Part shown: one piece after another, positions 25,751-39,077 of the stretch
Layout: each line of letters begins with the position of its first letter
Position numbering within the stretch: the stretch's first letter is position 1
DNA from: Synchiropus splendidus
Lineage: Eukaryota > Chordata > Actinopteri > Syngnathiformes > Callionymidae
Assembly: GCF_027744825.2 (NCBI RefSeq)
Contig: NC_071342.1
Coordinates: 16,673,001 to 16,737,000 of the forward strand
Reading direction: 5' to 3'
DNA: 64,000 nucleotides
The notes under the pieces: model-generated
Databases searched by the model: none
Told to the model about the DNA's origin: nothing
The model's input: only the letters and a program-made list of their open reading frames with translations
Translations under genes and position numbers: made by a program

Positions 25751-25990
25751 TAGGGCTGCATGATTATGGACAAAATAATAACCAGTTATTGAGATCAATA
25801 TTATAATCAGGATTATTACTCAGTTTTTCCATGACAGTAAAAACATCTGCGTTTTTAGTGCCTCACTTACAAAGTGTGAAAAATGCAAAATGTAATGTAA
25901 TAACAAAAATTTAAATAAGAATTAATTCATAAAAACTGAGAATTTAGATTTACCTCGGAGTAACAAAGAGCAAGAGTGCAGTGCAACTCA
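25751..25990 (+). mobile_element. Left part of a hAT-type element
   Basis: It begins tagggctgcatgattatgga and continues with repeated ataat/attat motifs, matching the left end of a widespread hAT family in vertebrates whose ends read tagggctgcacgat. A right end (atcgtgcagcccta) was not found, so it is truncated; the end point is approximate. Confidence 0.6.
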
Positions 25991-27552
25991 AACCACAGTG
26001 AGCATGAATGCGGCTCATAAGGTGTAGCATGACCAGTGCAGGTGGGTTGGTACTGTGGATATTGCTGTGAGCGTGTACATCCTCAGACAGGGGACGGGTC
26101 ACACGTCAATAATTGATAGGTACAGTTGTTACAGAGTTATTATGTGACATGGCAATACAGATCTGACGTGTAAGAGTGGGTTTGAAATATATATACAAAT
26201 GTATACAGAACACACGCTGCCATCTGGACGCAACCTGGAGCCCTATAAATGCATTCCATCGCACTACATCAGTGGAGTTAAGAAGCATAGTACCGCCCTA
26301 CTTCTGCTGAGATGCCAACACCTTTCTGTCCACTTCTCAAGCCTTTGTTTATCAATGACTGCAGCGTAAGGGTGTGGCTAAAGGAAAGAGTGATGTCAAG
26401 CACTACCACTAGGAGGCTTGGACAAGACCTGGACTTAAGCGGCTATTTTCTGAAATCGTTGAAATTATGAGAGGTATTTTGTACGATGAAGAAAGATTAC
26501 CCTCAGGAGAGACAATAAAGCCTGCGCTGCATTCATTACCATATAGATGAGAGTTATCTTCACCAACATGTGTCATATTTATTCCGAATGATAGTTTACC
26601 CTCCAGCCCCATTTTAGAGTGAACGATAAGCAATATGGTCAATTATCATATTTTCGATCAAACAATACGGTTTCATCTTTCCATGTAATTTACTCCAAAT
26701 CATGTTTAAAAAAACAAAAACGCACGTGTTTTTTTCCTCTTTCACATTAACTTCATAATGAAAGCAAAGAGTCCATATTCAAATAATTGAAGTGGAATAG
26801 AACTGAAGGAAAGGAGTGATCCGCTTGGCCACATAACAACTCAGTGTATTGTGCCGTGTCTTCAATGGAAGAAATGTTATTTTAAAATGAAATTCATGGT
26901 TCTGCTCTGCAGGGAAACCATGTCTTTAACTGGATAGTTCAGCCATGTCTCTGCAAGTCTATTCAAATTTTTCAAGCAAATATTTCATTTCTAAAAATCC
27001 AATAGGCTGAATTGCTTTCTGGACGTCTTTTCACTGCAGTATCGCCAACCACAGTATTAGAAATAAAGCTGATACTCCAACGCCGTATCCAGATGCGATA
27101 TCACGACACGCACACCCTGTTCCTCAAGACAAATTCTGACAGCTGTGGCTTGGAGTCTTTAGTAACTAAACCTAAGAATCTGCAGCTAACTCCACCACAG
27201 CTGTCCTCAAAAAGAAGATATGCTCCGAAGTCTCCTGAGCTTTCAAACACGAGGACTAAAGAGCCATCACTTAAACGTGATTGTCTTTAACTTGTATTTA
27301 ATGTATTTGTTGAATTGTTCTGTGGTTCTGTTTTTTGTTTTTAGCATGACCCATTTTTTAGCCCCACGGTATTGAAGAAGGTATGTGGAGTATCGAATGC
27401 CTTCCTGGATATAGATGTTGAGTTGGCAATATTCGTAATGTATATACAGTATTTAACTACAGAGGAGGTTTGGAATTGACCTGTCCTTAATATGTAAAAC
27501 GTGGCCACTCGCAACGATTCTGAACAACAGGAACTATAAAGGCATTATTATA

Positions 27553-27807
27553 GAGGTGGTTTGGGCGTCTTATGAGGATGCACCCTGGACGCCTCCCTTT
27601 GGAGGTGTTGGAAGGAGACCGAGGGGTCGACCCTGGTCCAGGTGGAGGGATTATATCTTTACATTGGCCAGGGAGCCTCTCGGGATACTCCAGTTGGAGC
27701 GGGTGGATGTGGCCCGGGAGAAGGGCGTTGGGCGAGGCCTTCTGAAGCGGCTGCCCCTGTGAACCGGCAATGGATAAGTGGATGAGGATGGATGGATGGC
27801 TGGATCA
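27553..27807 (+). pseudogene. 3' end of an RTE-like LINE with its tail
   Basis: From 27557 the frame reads WFGRLMRMHPGRLPLEVLE, then after a small deletion a second frame reads RRPRGRPWSRWRDYIF and continues to LLKRLPL and a stop at 27760-27762. A tail of ggat units follows. These are the consecutive C-terminal blocks of a fish LINE protein (WFGHLMRMPPGRLPLEVF, RRPRGRP, RWRDYI). The copy is 5'-truncated and frameshifted but well preserved. Confidence 0.9.
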
Positions 27808-27899
27808 TTGTTTCACAGAGAAAAAGTCGAGACCATATCCTTTGTTTCAAGCGTCAAAAGCAGAACCCAAAATCTAGGAATAAGAATGGTTTCGACTTG

Positions 27900-28072
27900 T
27901 AGCCACAGCTGCCCTGAGCACAGTGACAGAAGCATGGATCCAATAATCCAACAACCGCTTGCGTGTGTCTAGCCCAAGGACACCACGCCAGCTACTGATG
28001 TCGCGGGACTCGAACCGCCAACCCACTGTTTCCCCAGCTACACGAGTAAACCACTGCCTCAGAGATGCAGAA
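27900..28072 (-). mobile_element. tRNA-derived SINE
   Basis: On the minus strand a degenerate polymerase III A-box region (gaggcagtggtttactcg) is followed by a perfect B box ggttcgagtccc (reverse of 28005-28016). After that come gctggcgtggtgtccttggg and then gtgctcagggcagctgtggc. This head-to-body order matches a common fish SINE. It lies about 90 bp from the LINE 3' end in the opposite orientation. Confidence 0.8.
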
Positions 28073-31000
28073 TGAAACTTCTCCCCATCAACCCCGAATA
28101 AAACAAGTAGAGTGTGGAACTTCATTGCAAACAACGTTTGTCAAAGTTTTGCCACTGATCTAATTAGGAGATTGAATCTAGAACCATGGCCTTGACTCTT
28201 TCGCTGCATTAAAAACACTAGCGGTGCAGCGGGTTTGGTGCGCAGAGAAAATGGAATTATTCCCTCAAAAGCAATCTCCAGCCTGATATCCTGAAATAGT
28301 TTTGTTTCATCTTCTCCTTATCTCATCTGTTGATTCCAGCCTAATCTGATTGTTCTTTTTTTTTTTTCCCTTCTAACACAATAACATTCCAAATATAATG
28401 GTATAGGTTTCGTTCTGGGTGAAATCAAGAAGCGAGGCAAATTTCTTTGTGAAGCTTCGGTTCTGGCTCGGAAGCGTGTGAGGGCTCCTCTGGGAAGGGC
28501 CCCTGACTCCGCTCCGATATTCAGTACATCAAGACTGTTGTTTGGTGACCCAAACATGCAGAAACAGACACTGACAACACGGCTAGCATGTCGTCCTGTA
28601 CGCTCCGAAACCCAATCTTTTATTCATGTGCGGCGCCTGCACAGAGAACAGAGAAGCGTTCAGATGCAGATGTGCAAGATGTTTGTTTGCATCTGAAACG
28701 TCGACCATATGCCTCGAAATGGATCAGAAACCCAGACTTCCTTTCCTGCGTCACGCTGAGCTGCGGTCAAGCAGGTCAACAGACAGCTTTGCCACTACAG
28801 CCCATGTGATCCACGCAGGAAGAGAGCGAGTCAATCTTTTATCACAGAGACATATTGAAAAAGCAGCAGAGAGGAGATCACAGCGGCGCGGGGCGTCGCA
28901 GACCCGAGAGGTATATCTCCTCTGCTTTCACTTACCCAGATAAGAACCTGAGCCTGACAGCCTTTTCATTTCTACTTTCTTGCTTATTGCATTTGATTGA
29001 GCTTTAATGGGGGTCTTTTTGTGGATAAGATCCCTTTGTTTTTCGGTTCCGCTCTTCTAATTAACGTTCGCGATGACACACAAAATGAAACATTTTTCTG
29101 CGCAGGAGGGCAACCATCAGAAAGCAATTTATCTTAACATTGATCGTGTGATGTGTCATCTGCGCTCTTCAGCAATATTTGAAAAGGGTTTGCCTCGGAA
29201 AATTTAGCTACAACCACATGGATGACACAGATAACACATGAACTGTGCAAGGTGAAAGCAAAGTGAAAAGGAAGGGGACAACTCTATTATCATCTGGGGG
29301 ATGAAATGAAGCTCGATCACAGTCGTCGTCAGTGCATGAAAAAAAATGTGTTTTATGAGGAATAAAATGCTCCTTTTTATTCATTTATCCTCCATCTCTA
29401 GATTTCAGCTTGATCCGATGACCATTTATCATCAAAAAGATAAAGATCTTTTAGAACTTAACGTTTTCAAGCTTCCGTATTACGCTCTTTGTAGCAGCGT
29501 TTAAACTGGTATTAGATCCTAGTGTAGCACTTTTCTTTGGGAAAAAAACAAACCAAAAGACTTGCTACATCCAATGTTTGCTGTCGAAATTCAATGTCAT
29601 ATGTATAAATGGGGAAACACTTCACGGTGTCCCACATAAACCAAGTGACTAGATACCCAACTACTGATCCATCTACAGTTTAGATTTCACCTTAAAAAAA
29701 ACAAAAAATGACAGTGATGCAGACCATAATACATATTCAGAGCTCCATCTAGGCAGGTAAGCAATAAATATCAGAAACTATTCTCAGTAAACTTTTCAGT
29801 AAAGAAAAGATTAACACTCACAGATGTTGTACAGGTCTGGGATCCATTTTTCATCTGTTACAGTGAGTTTTTTTTTTTGTGCAGATGAATTGTTCTCAGT
29901 TGCTCAACTAACCGTTGTACAGCATCGTACTCACAATATTTTGGTTGCCAAAATGCACATGCACACAATTGTAATGTATAAAGCCATAAATATACCTTTC
30001 TTCCTTGAGTACATACAAAATGAAACACCACTAAAATGTATGATTTAATTGTGATGAACAGAAATAAATCCACAACAACTGTGTTTAATCTGACTTAAAA
30101 ATTGTTATCATATGACAGCAGCAGTTTAAACAGAACAATTTACTAAAAGTGACTTGGTAGAATTCGGGACTCAGAAGGAGCAGGTGACTGACTCATGACA
30201 GCATTGGCAGTTTCATTTTATATTCAACAAGTGAGCAGAGACACCATGCACCAAAAACAACAACTCACTCACCATATAAAGCAACTTTTTTCCTAGCTCC
30301 AAATGATGAGGAAGCGATCCTCAGTGATCGACAGTGTAATGCTTTATTATTAGACACACTTCTATTCAACTAGTAACGACACAGATGTTAAAACTTCACA
30401 CGCCTGACATATAGAAAATATACCCAACGTGATGAGCACAAATGAATTCACAAAAACCTCGTGTTGTTTATTGCAGTTGACGTCCTGCCATGCGAATGAG
30501 TCAAGAGTGTGTGGAACCGTGAGCCAGGCATGTTTACTACAACTCCATCTGCTCCATGATAATTCATTTTAAAGTCTTTTCAGAACCATCAAGATGAGTC
30601 CAATATTTTCCCCAGTCAGTATCGGCGTTTCCAGCGAGTCACTGGTGGATGTTTATGCATATGCGTTCCTTTTCAACGTCAATTAAGCATTGAATAAACA
30701 TTGGTGATGTGATTTTCATGAGCTTAAGTGTAAGCAAAGTAATTCTAATTAGCCAGTTTATATAAGAGGCTCAGATTAAGTATAAAGAGCTGTGGCTGTC
30801 CCACCGGCAGAAGGCTAGCAGCCCGTGTAGACCAGCCTCTGTGTGTATTACGCAGGAATAATAAATCGCCTCCCATGCTCCGCGCCTCAAAAGTGTCCAG
30901 CCTTGCTCCGTTCGCCGACATTCCCAAGGATAAAAAACACATCTGCAAGACATTTCTGAAGTTGATGGCTGATGTGTCTGGGACATGAAAACTTCCCAGG

Positions 31001-32489
31001 TTATGGCCAGGTGTCAGGAGACATGTATGTGACTCCCCCGCACGGGAAAACAAGCTTCGGGAAGTAAGTGAGACAGAAGAATGGAAAGACTGCAGGAAGG
31101 CGTCCAATATGAGGCTTAAATGAAAAGTCCCATCTGCGTGATGGACAGACGGGTACTCAGCCCACAATTGTAATCTGTTATAAGCTAATAAAAGCACATT
31201 CATGCTGCTTCAGCACAAGGTGAGGCCAGACGGGGCTGGAATTTGCTTCCCCTGCTCTCATTGGCTCGCTGCTGATAATTGAGAGACATCCTATCTCCTG
31301 CTCCAGACCTGAAGCAGCCTGAGGCTTAGAGGTTCAAAGGTCAAACCTGCACTCACATCCATCACACAACACCACTGTGAATCCTGACTCGGTTCTTTGG
31401 GTGACTAATTTATTGGGACCTGTGTGTGTGTGGTATCAGGTTATGCGCCTGGCGCATGCTCGGAGGTCTTTATAGCTCTGCAGAGCAGACAGCGACTCCC
31501 AGATGCTTGAAACAGCTTTCTGCTCTAGGTGTGAGATCAAAATGAGATCACTTTGCAACATTTCGCTGCAATCCTTGAGAATACACCGCCAATCTCAGCT
31601 GGGAGCTGAAGCGCGAGACTCCGAAAGTGCAGTACAGCAGGAACACGGTCACAACTTTGAGATTCTTGGACTCCTGGTGCTTCGGGGATCTCATTAGGAG
31701 ATGGCCACTTCGGAGTGAAAACGCGGACGGGTGAGACTGAAAGTGGTGGGTGACCCAGCTACACAGGTGTTCCATGTAATTGGTTATCTGATATACCTGG
31801 AATCAAAACCAAAAGTCAAGACCCGAACTAGGTAGCTCACATCCCGATCAGACTGTCAACTGAGGTCGCTGGAAAGACATTAGTCGAACATAGTTTTCAC
31901 TTTTTATACTTGCAATAAATCATGTACCGTCCTGGTTGGGATTTCCTTTCTCTTATTATGTCATATATATTTTTTAAATATTTATTTGTGATCGAACTGG
32001 AAAAGATCACACACACAATAGATCACACCACGTATTCATCATCTGAAAAGCTTTGGTCGCCATGAAGGACCTCACAGAAAAGTAACTTTTCAAATGCGAT
32101 CTTTTGTCTGAAAGTGCTCCATAAATGCAAAGCCTTTTGAGGCGTGCATATGCAAATAGTAAAAACAAGAAAACATGGGTGCACTGAATGAAAATCAGAG
32201 ACATCAGAGCACACAGGAACATCAGAGACGTTCCTGTGGCTGTTATTACTCCCACGACAATATATTCAGGCCAGGGACAGGTGGTGCTTTTTTGTGCTCC
32301 CTGAAAAGATCTGGGTCGTTCAGAATATCCTCCATTGATGCTGGCATGCCAGATATTTTTATGATTTTATAAAGTCGTCCTGACCTGACATTTTTCACGT
32401 ATCAACAAAAAGTGACGGTTTGGTTGAGTAGACCAAGGTGTGCAAACAAAAGACAGATCCGACTAGGTTTGAAAGCTGTTTCCCCAAAA
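28073..32489. other. Unique intronic sequence
   Basis: About 4.4 kb with no recognised exon or transposon. The longest frame (minus, 30745-31203, 152 codons) has no domain. A GC-rich stretch lies at 28440-28900 and T runs near 28356-28369. Confidence 0.45.
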
Positions 32490-32564
32490 TAAAACAACAC
32501 ATTAAAAAACATGAATGAAACAAATAAAAAACCAAAAAACATCAATGAAACACAAAAAAACATG
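32490..32564 (+). repeat. Imperfect tandem repeat of about 26 bp
   Basis: Roughly three units of the pattern aaaaaacatgaatgaaacaa, with variants such as aaaacatcaatgaaacacaa, run directly into the reverse-transcriptase motif. Confidence 0.6.
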
Positions 32565-32600
32565 AATGGTGTACCACAAGGTTCAGTTTTAGGCCCTTTT
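32565..32600 (+). pseudogene. LINE reverse-transcriptase motif remnant (GVPQGSVLGP)
   Basis: The frame reads NGVPQGSVLGPF. This is the conserved motif of the reverse-transcriptase domain in L2/CR1/Jockey-group LINEs. Flanking residues are not recognisable, so only this core survives. Confidence 0.55.
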
Positions 32601-32668
32601 CAAAGTGAATATCATCATGGATTATCAACTGCTTCTAAATTGACTTGTTCAAGCATGTTTAACATCCA

Positions 32669-32942
32669 ACCAACACATTCTCAAGGTATCAAATAACTTT
32701 CAAGTGACTTGTACGTCAGCCCTCCATGTTGCTGGAAGAACCGTATCAATGAGGTAAAAACTCTGCCCTCCTGTGCAACGTAGCAAAACGATGTGACTTG
32801 GTATTTATATTGGATTGTATGTGCCATGAGAGTCACCATTACAAACAAACAAGTCATTTGAGGAACTTTATATCCCAGACACATGGGATACAAGTATCAA
32901 CATACAAGGCCGACTTCAGCGTCAACATAGGACACGAAAGCT
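32669..32942 (+). mobile_element. Degraded copy of the dispersed caacacattctc family
   Basis: It begins accaacacattctcaaggta and aactttcaagtgac, like the element at 44525. At 32912-32942 it carries gacttcagcgtcaacat and aggacacgaaag, a mutated version of the hairpin core at 1436-1472. The right end was not identified. Confidence 0.45.
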
Positions 32943-35900
32943 GCTAGAAGAGAGTCACTATTTGACAGCTTGGGACTGAGAAAAAGCCGGCACAAGATGG
33001 ATACCTTTATAAAGTCAATTGATAATACCCACATCATCAATTTTCATCATGGCAGGCTTATTTTATTTTTCAAAGAAGACGGATGCTGTTTGAGGTTGAC
33101 CTTCAGGTTGAGGCAAACACCGCCTATCACTTTGAAACAAGCCGATGCATTAGCAAACAAAGCTCGGAATACTTCCGCAGACATGAATAATGTGAAAGTG
33201 CGAGCAGAAATCAGACGTCCTGGAGCTCACGAGTCTCTCGTGAGGAAGGTGAATAGAAGAGTCCGGGTCAAAAGTCCAAGATGCAGCTGAAGCTTGCCAA
33301 AAGCGAGAGCACATATTTTAATCCGTTTTTGTCTGTAAGGACTTATCGCACACTCTTTGGGCTTATCTTCACTGTTTAGACATTGGGAAGCCAAACAATT
33401 ATTCGTTTGGCTTGCAAATAAGGCTCAGTCTTTTGAGGACAAGCTCAGAGAGATGAACTCCGGTTGAATCATGCTGATAATAACATTAGCTGAATCAACA
33501 ACAACCCCGACCGGCACATTTGGACATGAAGCAGGGACTCAAGGGATCCGGCAACATGTTTCATTTTGGACTGTGACTGAAATGTTTAAGTTGCCCTGAG
33601 GATCATTCACAAAGGCCACAAGTCACCAGTTCCTTAACAGACTGCAAGTTAACCTGAAGTAAACACGTGCAGCTGGAGGCTCAATGTGGTTTTGCTCAAG
33701 CTGCTCTGCTCACGAATCTCGTGCGAGAAGTACAGTATGGATTTCTATGAAAATAACTTTGTGTTCCAGCTCCCTTTTATGACTCACATTTAAACTAAAA
33801 ACGAAACGAAAACATTTAGACAAGTGCTTTTCATGAAAACTAAAAGATATCGGCTACAAAATAAAATCGCTCACCATAGACGATTTTGCAATTGAAATCC
33901 ATATGTGGGCTAAAATTTACGAAGCCGTTAATTCCCTTTCCATAAATCTGGATTTAGTTAAACTGTCTGCATTTGCGCCATTATCAAAGCTTTTAGGACC
34001 CTGAAATCGTGGAAAGGTTATTGAGTGACATTTAAAGGTTGAGTTTGAACCTTTTCTCCAGTTGGATTCTTTGCTTCACTTCAGGTGGTCATTGCTTTGC
34101 AAAGGTTTTTGGAATGTGTGTTACTTCTTATCACCATCTTGGTGGAGGTAACATACATATAAGCAAACAATCTCAACATCTAGTTCTTGATGTCCCGGGA
34201 TCAAGAACATAATCCGTAGACTCTTTTAATGTGTACAAGCATTCATTGTCTGGTGGATAACTGAGCACGCCATGTTCATAACAGCTGAACAGGTGGGCAC
34301 TGAGATGGGACTTTACATCAAACAAAAGCGCTTCCTGTGTCAGTCGTGATACTTTCAAAACAAGAGTATTTGCCATCTTTCACGCAGTACTCATGAAGGG
34401 AGTAGCTAGCTAGTCTCAGTTAAACCTGGTCAACTGAGTGAGCATGAAGGATTTTCTGCGTGATCTGGACACAGCAGTGTGCGAGTTTCCTGGATTCGGT
34501 GACTGCACCCAGTCCCAGACTCGAGTCAAAGGAGTCCAGCGTAGTACATATGCTACTTACATGCAGTATATGATTATTTTTTGAATGATACTTCGTCATT
34601 TGGGGAGGACTGAGGCTGCTTGGCGGAGGTTTGCGCTCTCTGGTTACTTTTCTAGTGAATATTTTGGTGAACTTAATGAATATCTGGCGTCTTAAGATGA
34701 TATCTAGTTGACTTTCATGGTCCATTCCTGGGCAGAAGATTAAAGTTAATATGTTCCCGATTACTACGTGAGACATTTTTGAAGGTTCAATTTTCAAACA
34801 CAAATGACCCATGAAGTTCTTTCAGACACCGAAAAGTTCATTCACGTTCGGTGGCAAACCTCTTTTGAATAAAGCAATGATCCCTATTTCCACAAAGAGC
34901 TGCTGCTTTTCTTAGCCATCACATTAAACTTTAAATATTTAAGACAATTATACAACCGTTGTTACCATAATTAACCGGCCTCTAAATTATTCACCAAGCA
35001 TCTGCTATCTAGTGCATATGACTTTAAAGCCTTTCCATCAGATTTCAGCTGGAAATTTTTCAGCGTTGCGATGGGATTTAATGAGCGAGACACCCTTACA
35101 TCCCAGCGTCTCCATCCACTTTACGCTCTCGAAATTGCATTAAGCTTTTTTTTCCCCGACACAATTTTCAGAGGATTTTTGAAGGCGTCGAAGTATTGCA
35201 TCATTAATTGACTGCTTAGCACAGGAAATGCGGTGGAAAATGACAAGATTATTAGATACAGAGTGGGAACGTAATGGAGTGCATGAGAAGTGCCTTGATG
35301 ATCGCACCTGTAAAACAGCAACAAATGCCGCTGCACACAATTTGAGTCAGGCGGTGAAACATCAGGAAAAGGCCCACAAAGTGGTTTCATACTCGCTGCC
35401 TGAGAGCAGTGTAATAAGGGCCTTGGATTGATATCAAACTGCATGTAACTTGTCACTTGTCATCCTTCATTATTAACTTGAAACTACGACAGATGAGGAA
35501 TCTTAATGGAACACATTTAACAGAACATCTTTCATTCAGCATGTGTTTTGTTTTAGCTTTAAATAGTTGGCATAGGGATGATCACGTTGCTGCGGTAATG
35601 TTTGTATTTTTACTTATTTGACTATTGAGCATTTTACTAGTTCTGAATAAAAAAATAAAAGAAAAAAATTAAATAAAAATTCTCATATATGCAGTGAAAA
35701 AAAATGTTTTTTTCAACTTAATGTTGGTGTTTTTGTGAATTTATTCTCTAAAGGTGCAGGAATGGCGTGTTATGGGTGTACGACAAAACCATATCTCACC
35801 CCCAATTTCCACCAGGTCTGTCGATTTCCACCGGCTGCAGAGTGACGGCGCATGGCCGTCATTTCTGCAAAACTTCTATTTTCACGGAGCTCCGCACAAC

Positions 35901-38795
35901 ATCGCAGGGGAGAGTATTGTTCAGACAGGAAATAAGCCTGTGAAAAGCCATGCATACCCGGGAAAGTTTCATAATAAAACACTATGTCTAGGCGTTATTT
36001 GCCGTTTCCTGTGAAAGAGCAGGGTAAACACGACATCCTAACCAGCAAACGTGGTTCCGAAGCAGTCAATGGAGGGCTTCTTTCGTGACAACATGGATGA
36101 CGTGTCGTAAAATTTTAAAGTCCAGCGTTGGCTATTCTTTACAACACTCGTCTTAAAATCTACAAATGACATTGCCTCTTTCAATCCACGAAGCATCGCG
36201 GGACTGACGATTCTCGCGTGACCGAGTGGAGCAACCACTCGGCACCACTCCACTTCCCTGTTCCTGGTGGAAACTGACAAAAAGAGTTGCAGTTCTGTAT
36301 CAACTCAGTGTTCCTCCCACATCTGCCTTGATCGCTTCGTGGCCCCTTGTGACGTCTCTTCGTAGACAGGGGACACTGCTAACTTCTCACGAAAGTTGAC
36401 ACTATTGAGTGTTGACAATATTTTGGGACAGGTGTGTTACGATTATACAGAAGAAACTCAGTTGAACTCTACATCACTCTGTTATTTTGTACATGTGTCG
36501 GAAATGTTATGAAATATTATGAAAACTCTTCAAATTCCAAAATATTTAAATTCACTGTAGGTTTTAAAGCCATGTGCAAGTCATTCCTCACCAATATCTT
36601 CTTCTCGTATGTTGCTGCTATTTTTACAAAATACATAATACATAATATTTTTTATTTGACCCATTTACTGAAAACAAATTTTTCGCAATACAGCTTTTAC
36701 TCGATAAGAGATCAGATTTTATTTTATTTTGCTCCAAACATTTAATACATTTAACTTTATTTAGGTTTTTCTTTATCATCCTAAGAGACTTTTCAGATAT
36801 TATTTTAAATATTATTTTACATACACCATTGTTACTTTGCAAGGTAATGTACTGAATGAACCATCTGCTCTGAATCATGCCGCTCTGAAATCACACCCAT
36901 CTAAATCATCTTTAGAAACAGCTGCTTTACCATTCATGTCTGTGCATTTGATTTAAGCAAAGTAAAACGAAAAAACAAAGTCCCACTGTGCATTCGAAGT
37001 ATGAACAAAGACGGCTTGAGAGCGTAGCTGCACACGTGCACCGGCTGTTTACGTTGCCTCCACCATAAACATGTTAAACTCAATAAAAGTATTGAGTACT
37101 ATTTTAATGAGAGGAAAGGCTTGGAGCTTGAAAGACTCTGTTTTTCCTCCACAGATCTTCACATATCACATTTCTCAGCTTACTCTAATACCCCCCATCC
37201 CCTGCAGGAACACTTGTTCATTTCAGTCAGCGCTCTGCAGTGTTTGGGTTGACTCCCATAACTCTTTCCACATGCACCAACTGCGTCATGCAGCTGCTCC
37301 GAGTGGAGACCGCTTTCCTTATCTCCGTCAACTCTGTGCATTATCACTCAATAATTGATCAATCGAAATGTGTGGCACCCCAGAACAAAGATCTCAGATC
37401 GTAATGATAAAATCCAAATCACTTTAGATGACAGGCCGATAAGAAGTAGTATGTGAAACAAGAGGTGACTGACGTTCACAGGCCGGGGAGGAAGTCCTGC
37501 AGTGGCTGATGAAAGGTAGATAGTTCTCATCCCCTGACATGAAAAAGTCTTGCTAAAAATGTATCTGACTGGTGCCATACTTTAAAAATACCCTTTGTCA
37601 ATTAATAAAAAAATTTTGGTCTGTAGACTGTTTCCTGAGTAAATTAATGTGAGAACTAATATTTCGCAACAGAATTTAATATTTGATCATTTAAAAGTTA
37701 CTCACGCATGCATAACTTGGAGTCACTGATGAGCCTTTTTTGAGAGGAAACCAGAGTGTGCAGAAAATAAGCATTCACCAAAAGGATGCTGGTTTAAGCA
37801 CAGAATGTATCTGGCTTGCAAAATTGGTCCGGGCTGTCGCCTCTTGATGCAGTCATGATGCGGAGACTCACACCATTTTGTGATTAAATGAAACCATGAA
37901 TTCATGTTTTCAAAGCACATTTTCAGGTGCATGACAGATTTGTGTGAGCAAAAAGGCGAACCTTGTTAATGTAACGTGGGTCTGCCTCCAGGTGGAATCT
38001 TGGCGGTAAAAATCGCTATTGACCTCTTAAAAGACGTTCATGCCCCACAGATAGTTTTATTGACAAAGAAACAACACAACAGCGAATATGATTTGGACAG
38101 TTTGGGTGACACTCAGCTACAGCATTCACATTTGTTAACATCAGCTCACATTCACTGACATATTGCTTTTTTGTGGTCGGTTAAAAAACCATTTTTTTTT
38201 TAGCAGAGGTAAATAAAAATAATATTTTGCATGATCCAGCCAATCCACTCAGACCTGGAGCCACATCACATTCACAAGGACTGTTCTCTAGTTGGAATAA
38301 ATGTTTTTTGCGTCTCTGCATTGCATTGAAATCATTTCATTTTCATAATCTAAAAGTCTGAAAAACCCACATATGCTAGTGAATAGTGAGATTAGGGTAA
38401 GGGACACTGGGAATGGCACTGGGGATCCTTTTGCTCTGAACAGCTGAGCCACCACGCTCCCCTGTAGGGAACCTAAATCTCCGCCGAGGTCCATGAAATA
38501 GGAAAAAAAATAGAATTCCATAGGGAGATAAAAGTTATTTTCTTGTCCACTTTGCCTCATACCCTTGATCCCACATATGCTCTACCTCAACTTAATGTGA
38601 GTCTCGGCGAGGTCTGTCGCGTGATTCATGATTTATTTGCTTGTGAAAATGTCATTATTAAACTACAAATGAAACATCACAGCAGGATCCGACTAATCCG
38701 GCGCTAAGGCAGAGGCTAAAGGTGCTAAACTATCAACAGTAAAAGATAGTAAGCCTTAGCTGACATTGTTAAACACTGACCATGACCCTATAGAC
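32943..38795. other. Unique intronic sequence with few recognisable repeats
   Basis: No exon was recognised. It contains one short repeat piece (34610-34645), a very AT-rich stretch at 36420-36850, and A/T runs near 35650-35710. A small hairpin (ccgagtgg / ccactcgg) lies at 36222-36242. Confidence 0.4.
34610..34645 (+). repeat. Short piece of the ggcggaggt fish repeat
   Basis: The text gcttggcggaggtttgcgct followed by ctctgg matches the end of a frequent fish repeat (cttggcggaggtctgcgctct). Confidence 0.4.
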
Positions 38796-39077
38796 CAAGG
38801 GTCACCAACCTTTTAGCAACCGCGAGCTACTCCAAGGGCAATGTGTGATCCAAAGGGCTACCATTATTTCAATTCAACAATGGATGATGGAAATAATATT
38901 GCTCTCAAATACATGTCTCACTGCTGAGTTTTCACAATAATTATAAAAAAAAACATAATAATAATAAAGTTATTATATGCAAATGTATCCTATTAAAAAA
39001 TGTTAACGGTGCGTGGGCTACTTCCTTGTTCTTGGCGGGCTACCTGGTGCCTGTGGGCACTGTGTTGGTGACCCATG
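38796..39077. mobile_element. Short non-autonomous hAT element
   Basis: The left end caagggtcaccaac is inverted at the right end as gttggtgacccatg. The flanking 8-mers ctatagac and ctgtagag agree at 6 of 8 positions, consistent with an old hAT target-site duplication. Subterminal phrases gcgagctactcc and cgggctacctgg, and the AT-rich middle, are typical of this hAT group. Length 282 bp, no open frame. Confidence 0.85.

Noticed and set aside
28928..28942. Donor-like gtaagtga on the minus strand near an open frame.
   Set aside because: The upstream sequence has no conserved reading frame and no acceptor.
30745..31203. 152-codon minus-strand frame.
   Set aside because: No domain, no splice context, no match to a known family. 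Frames of this size are expected by chance in 64 kb on six frames.
36222..36242. Hairpin ccgagtgg / ccactcgg.
   Set aside because: 8-bp arms are expected by chance several times in a window of this size.
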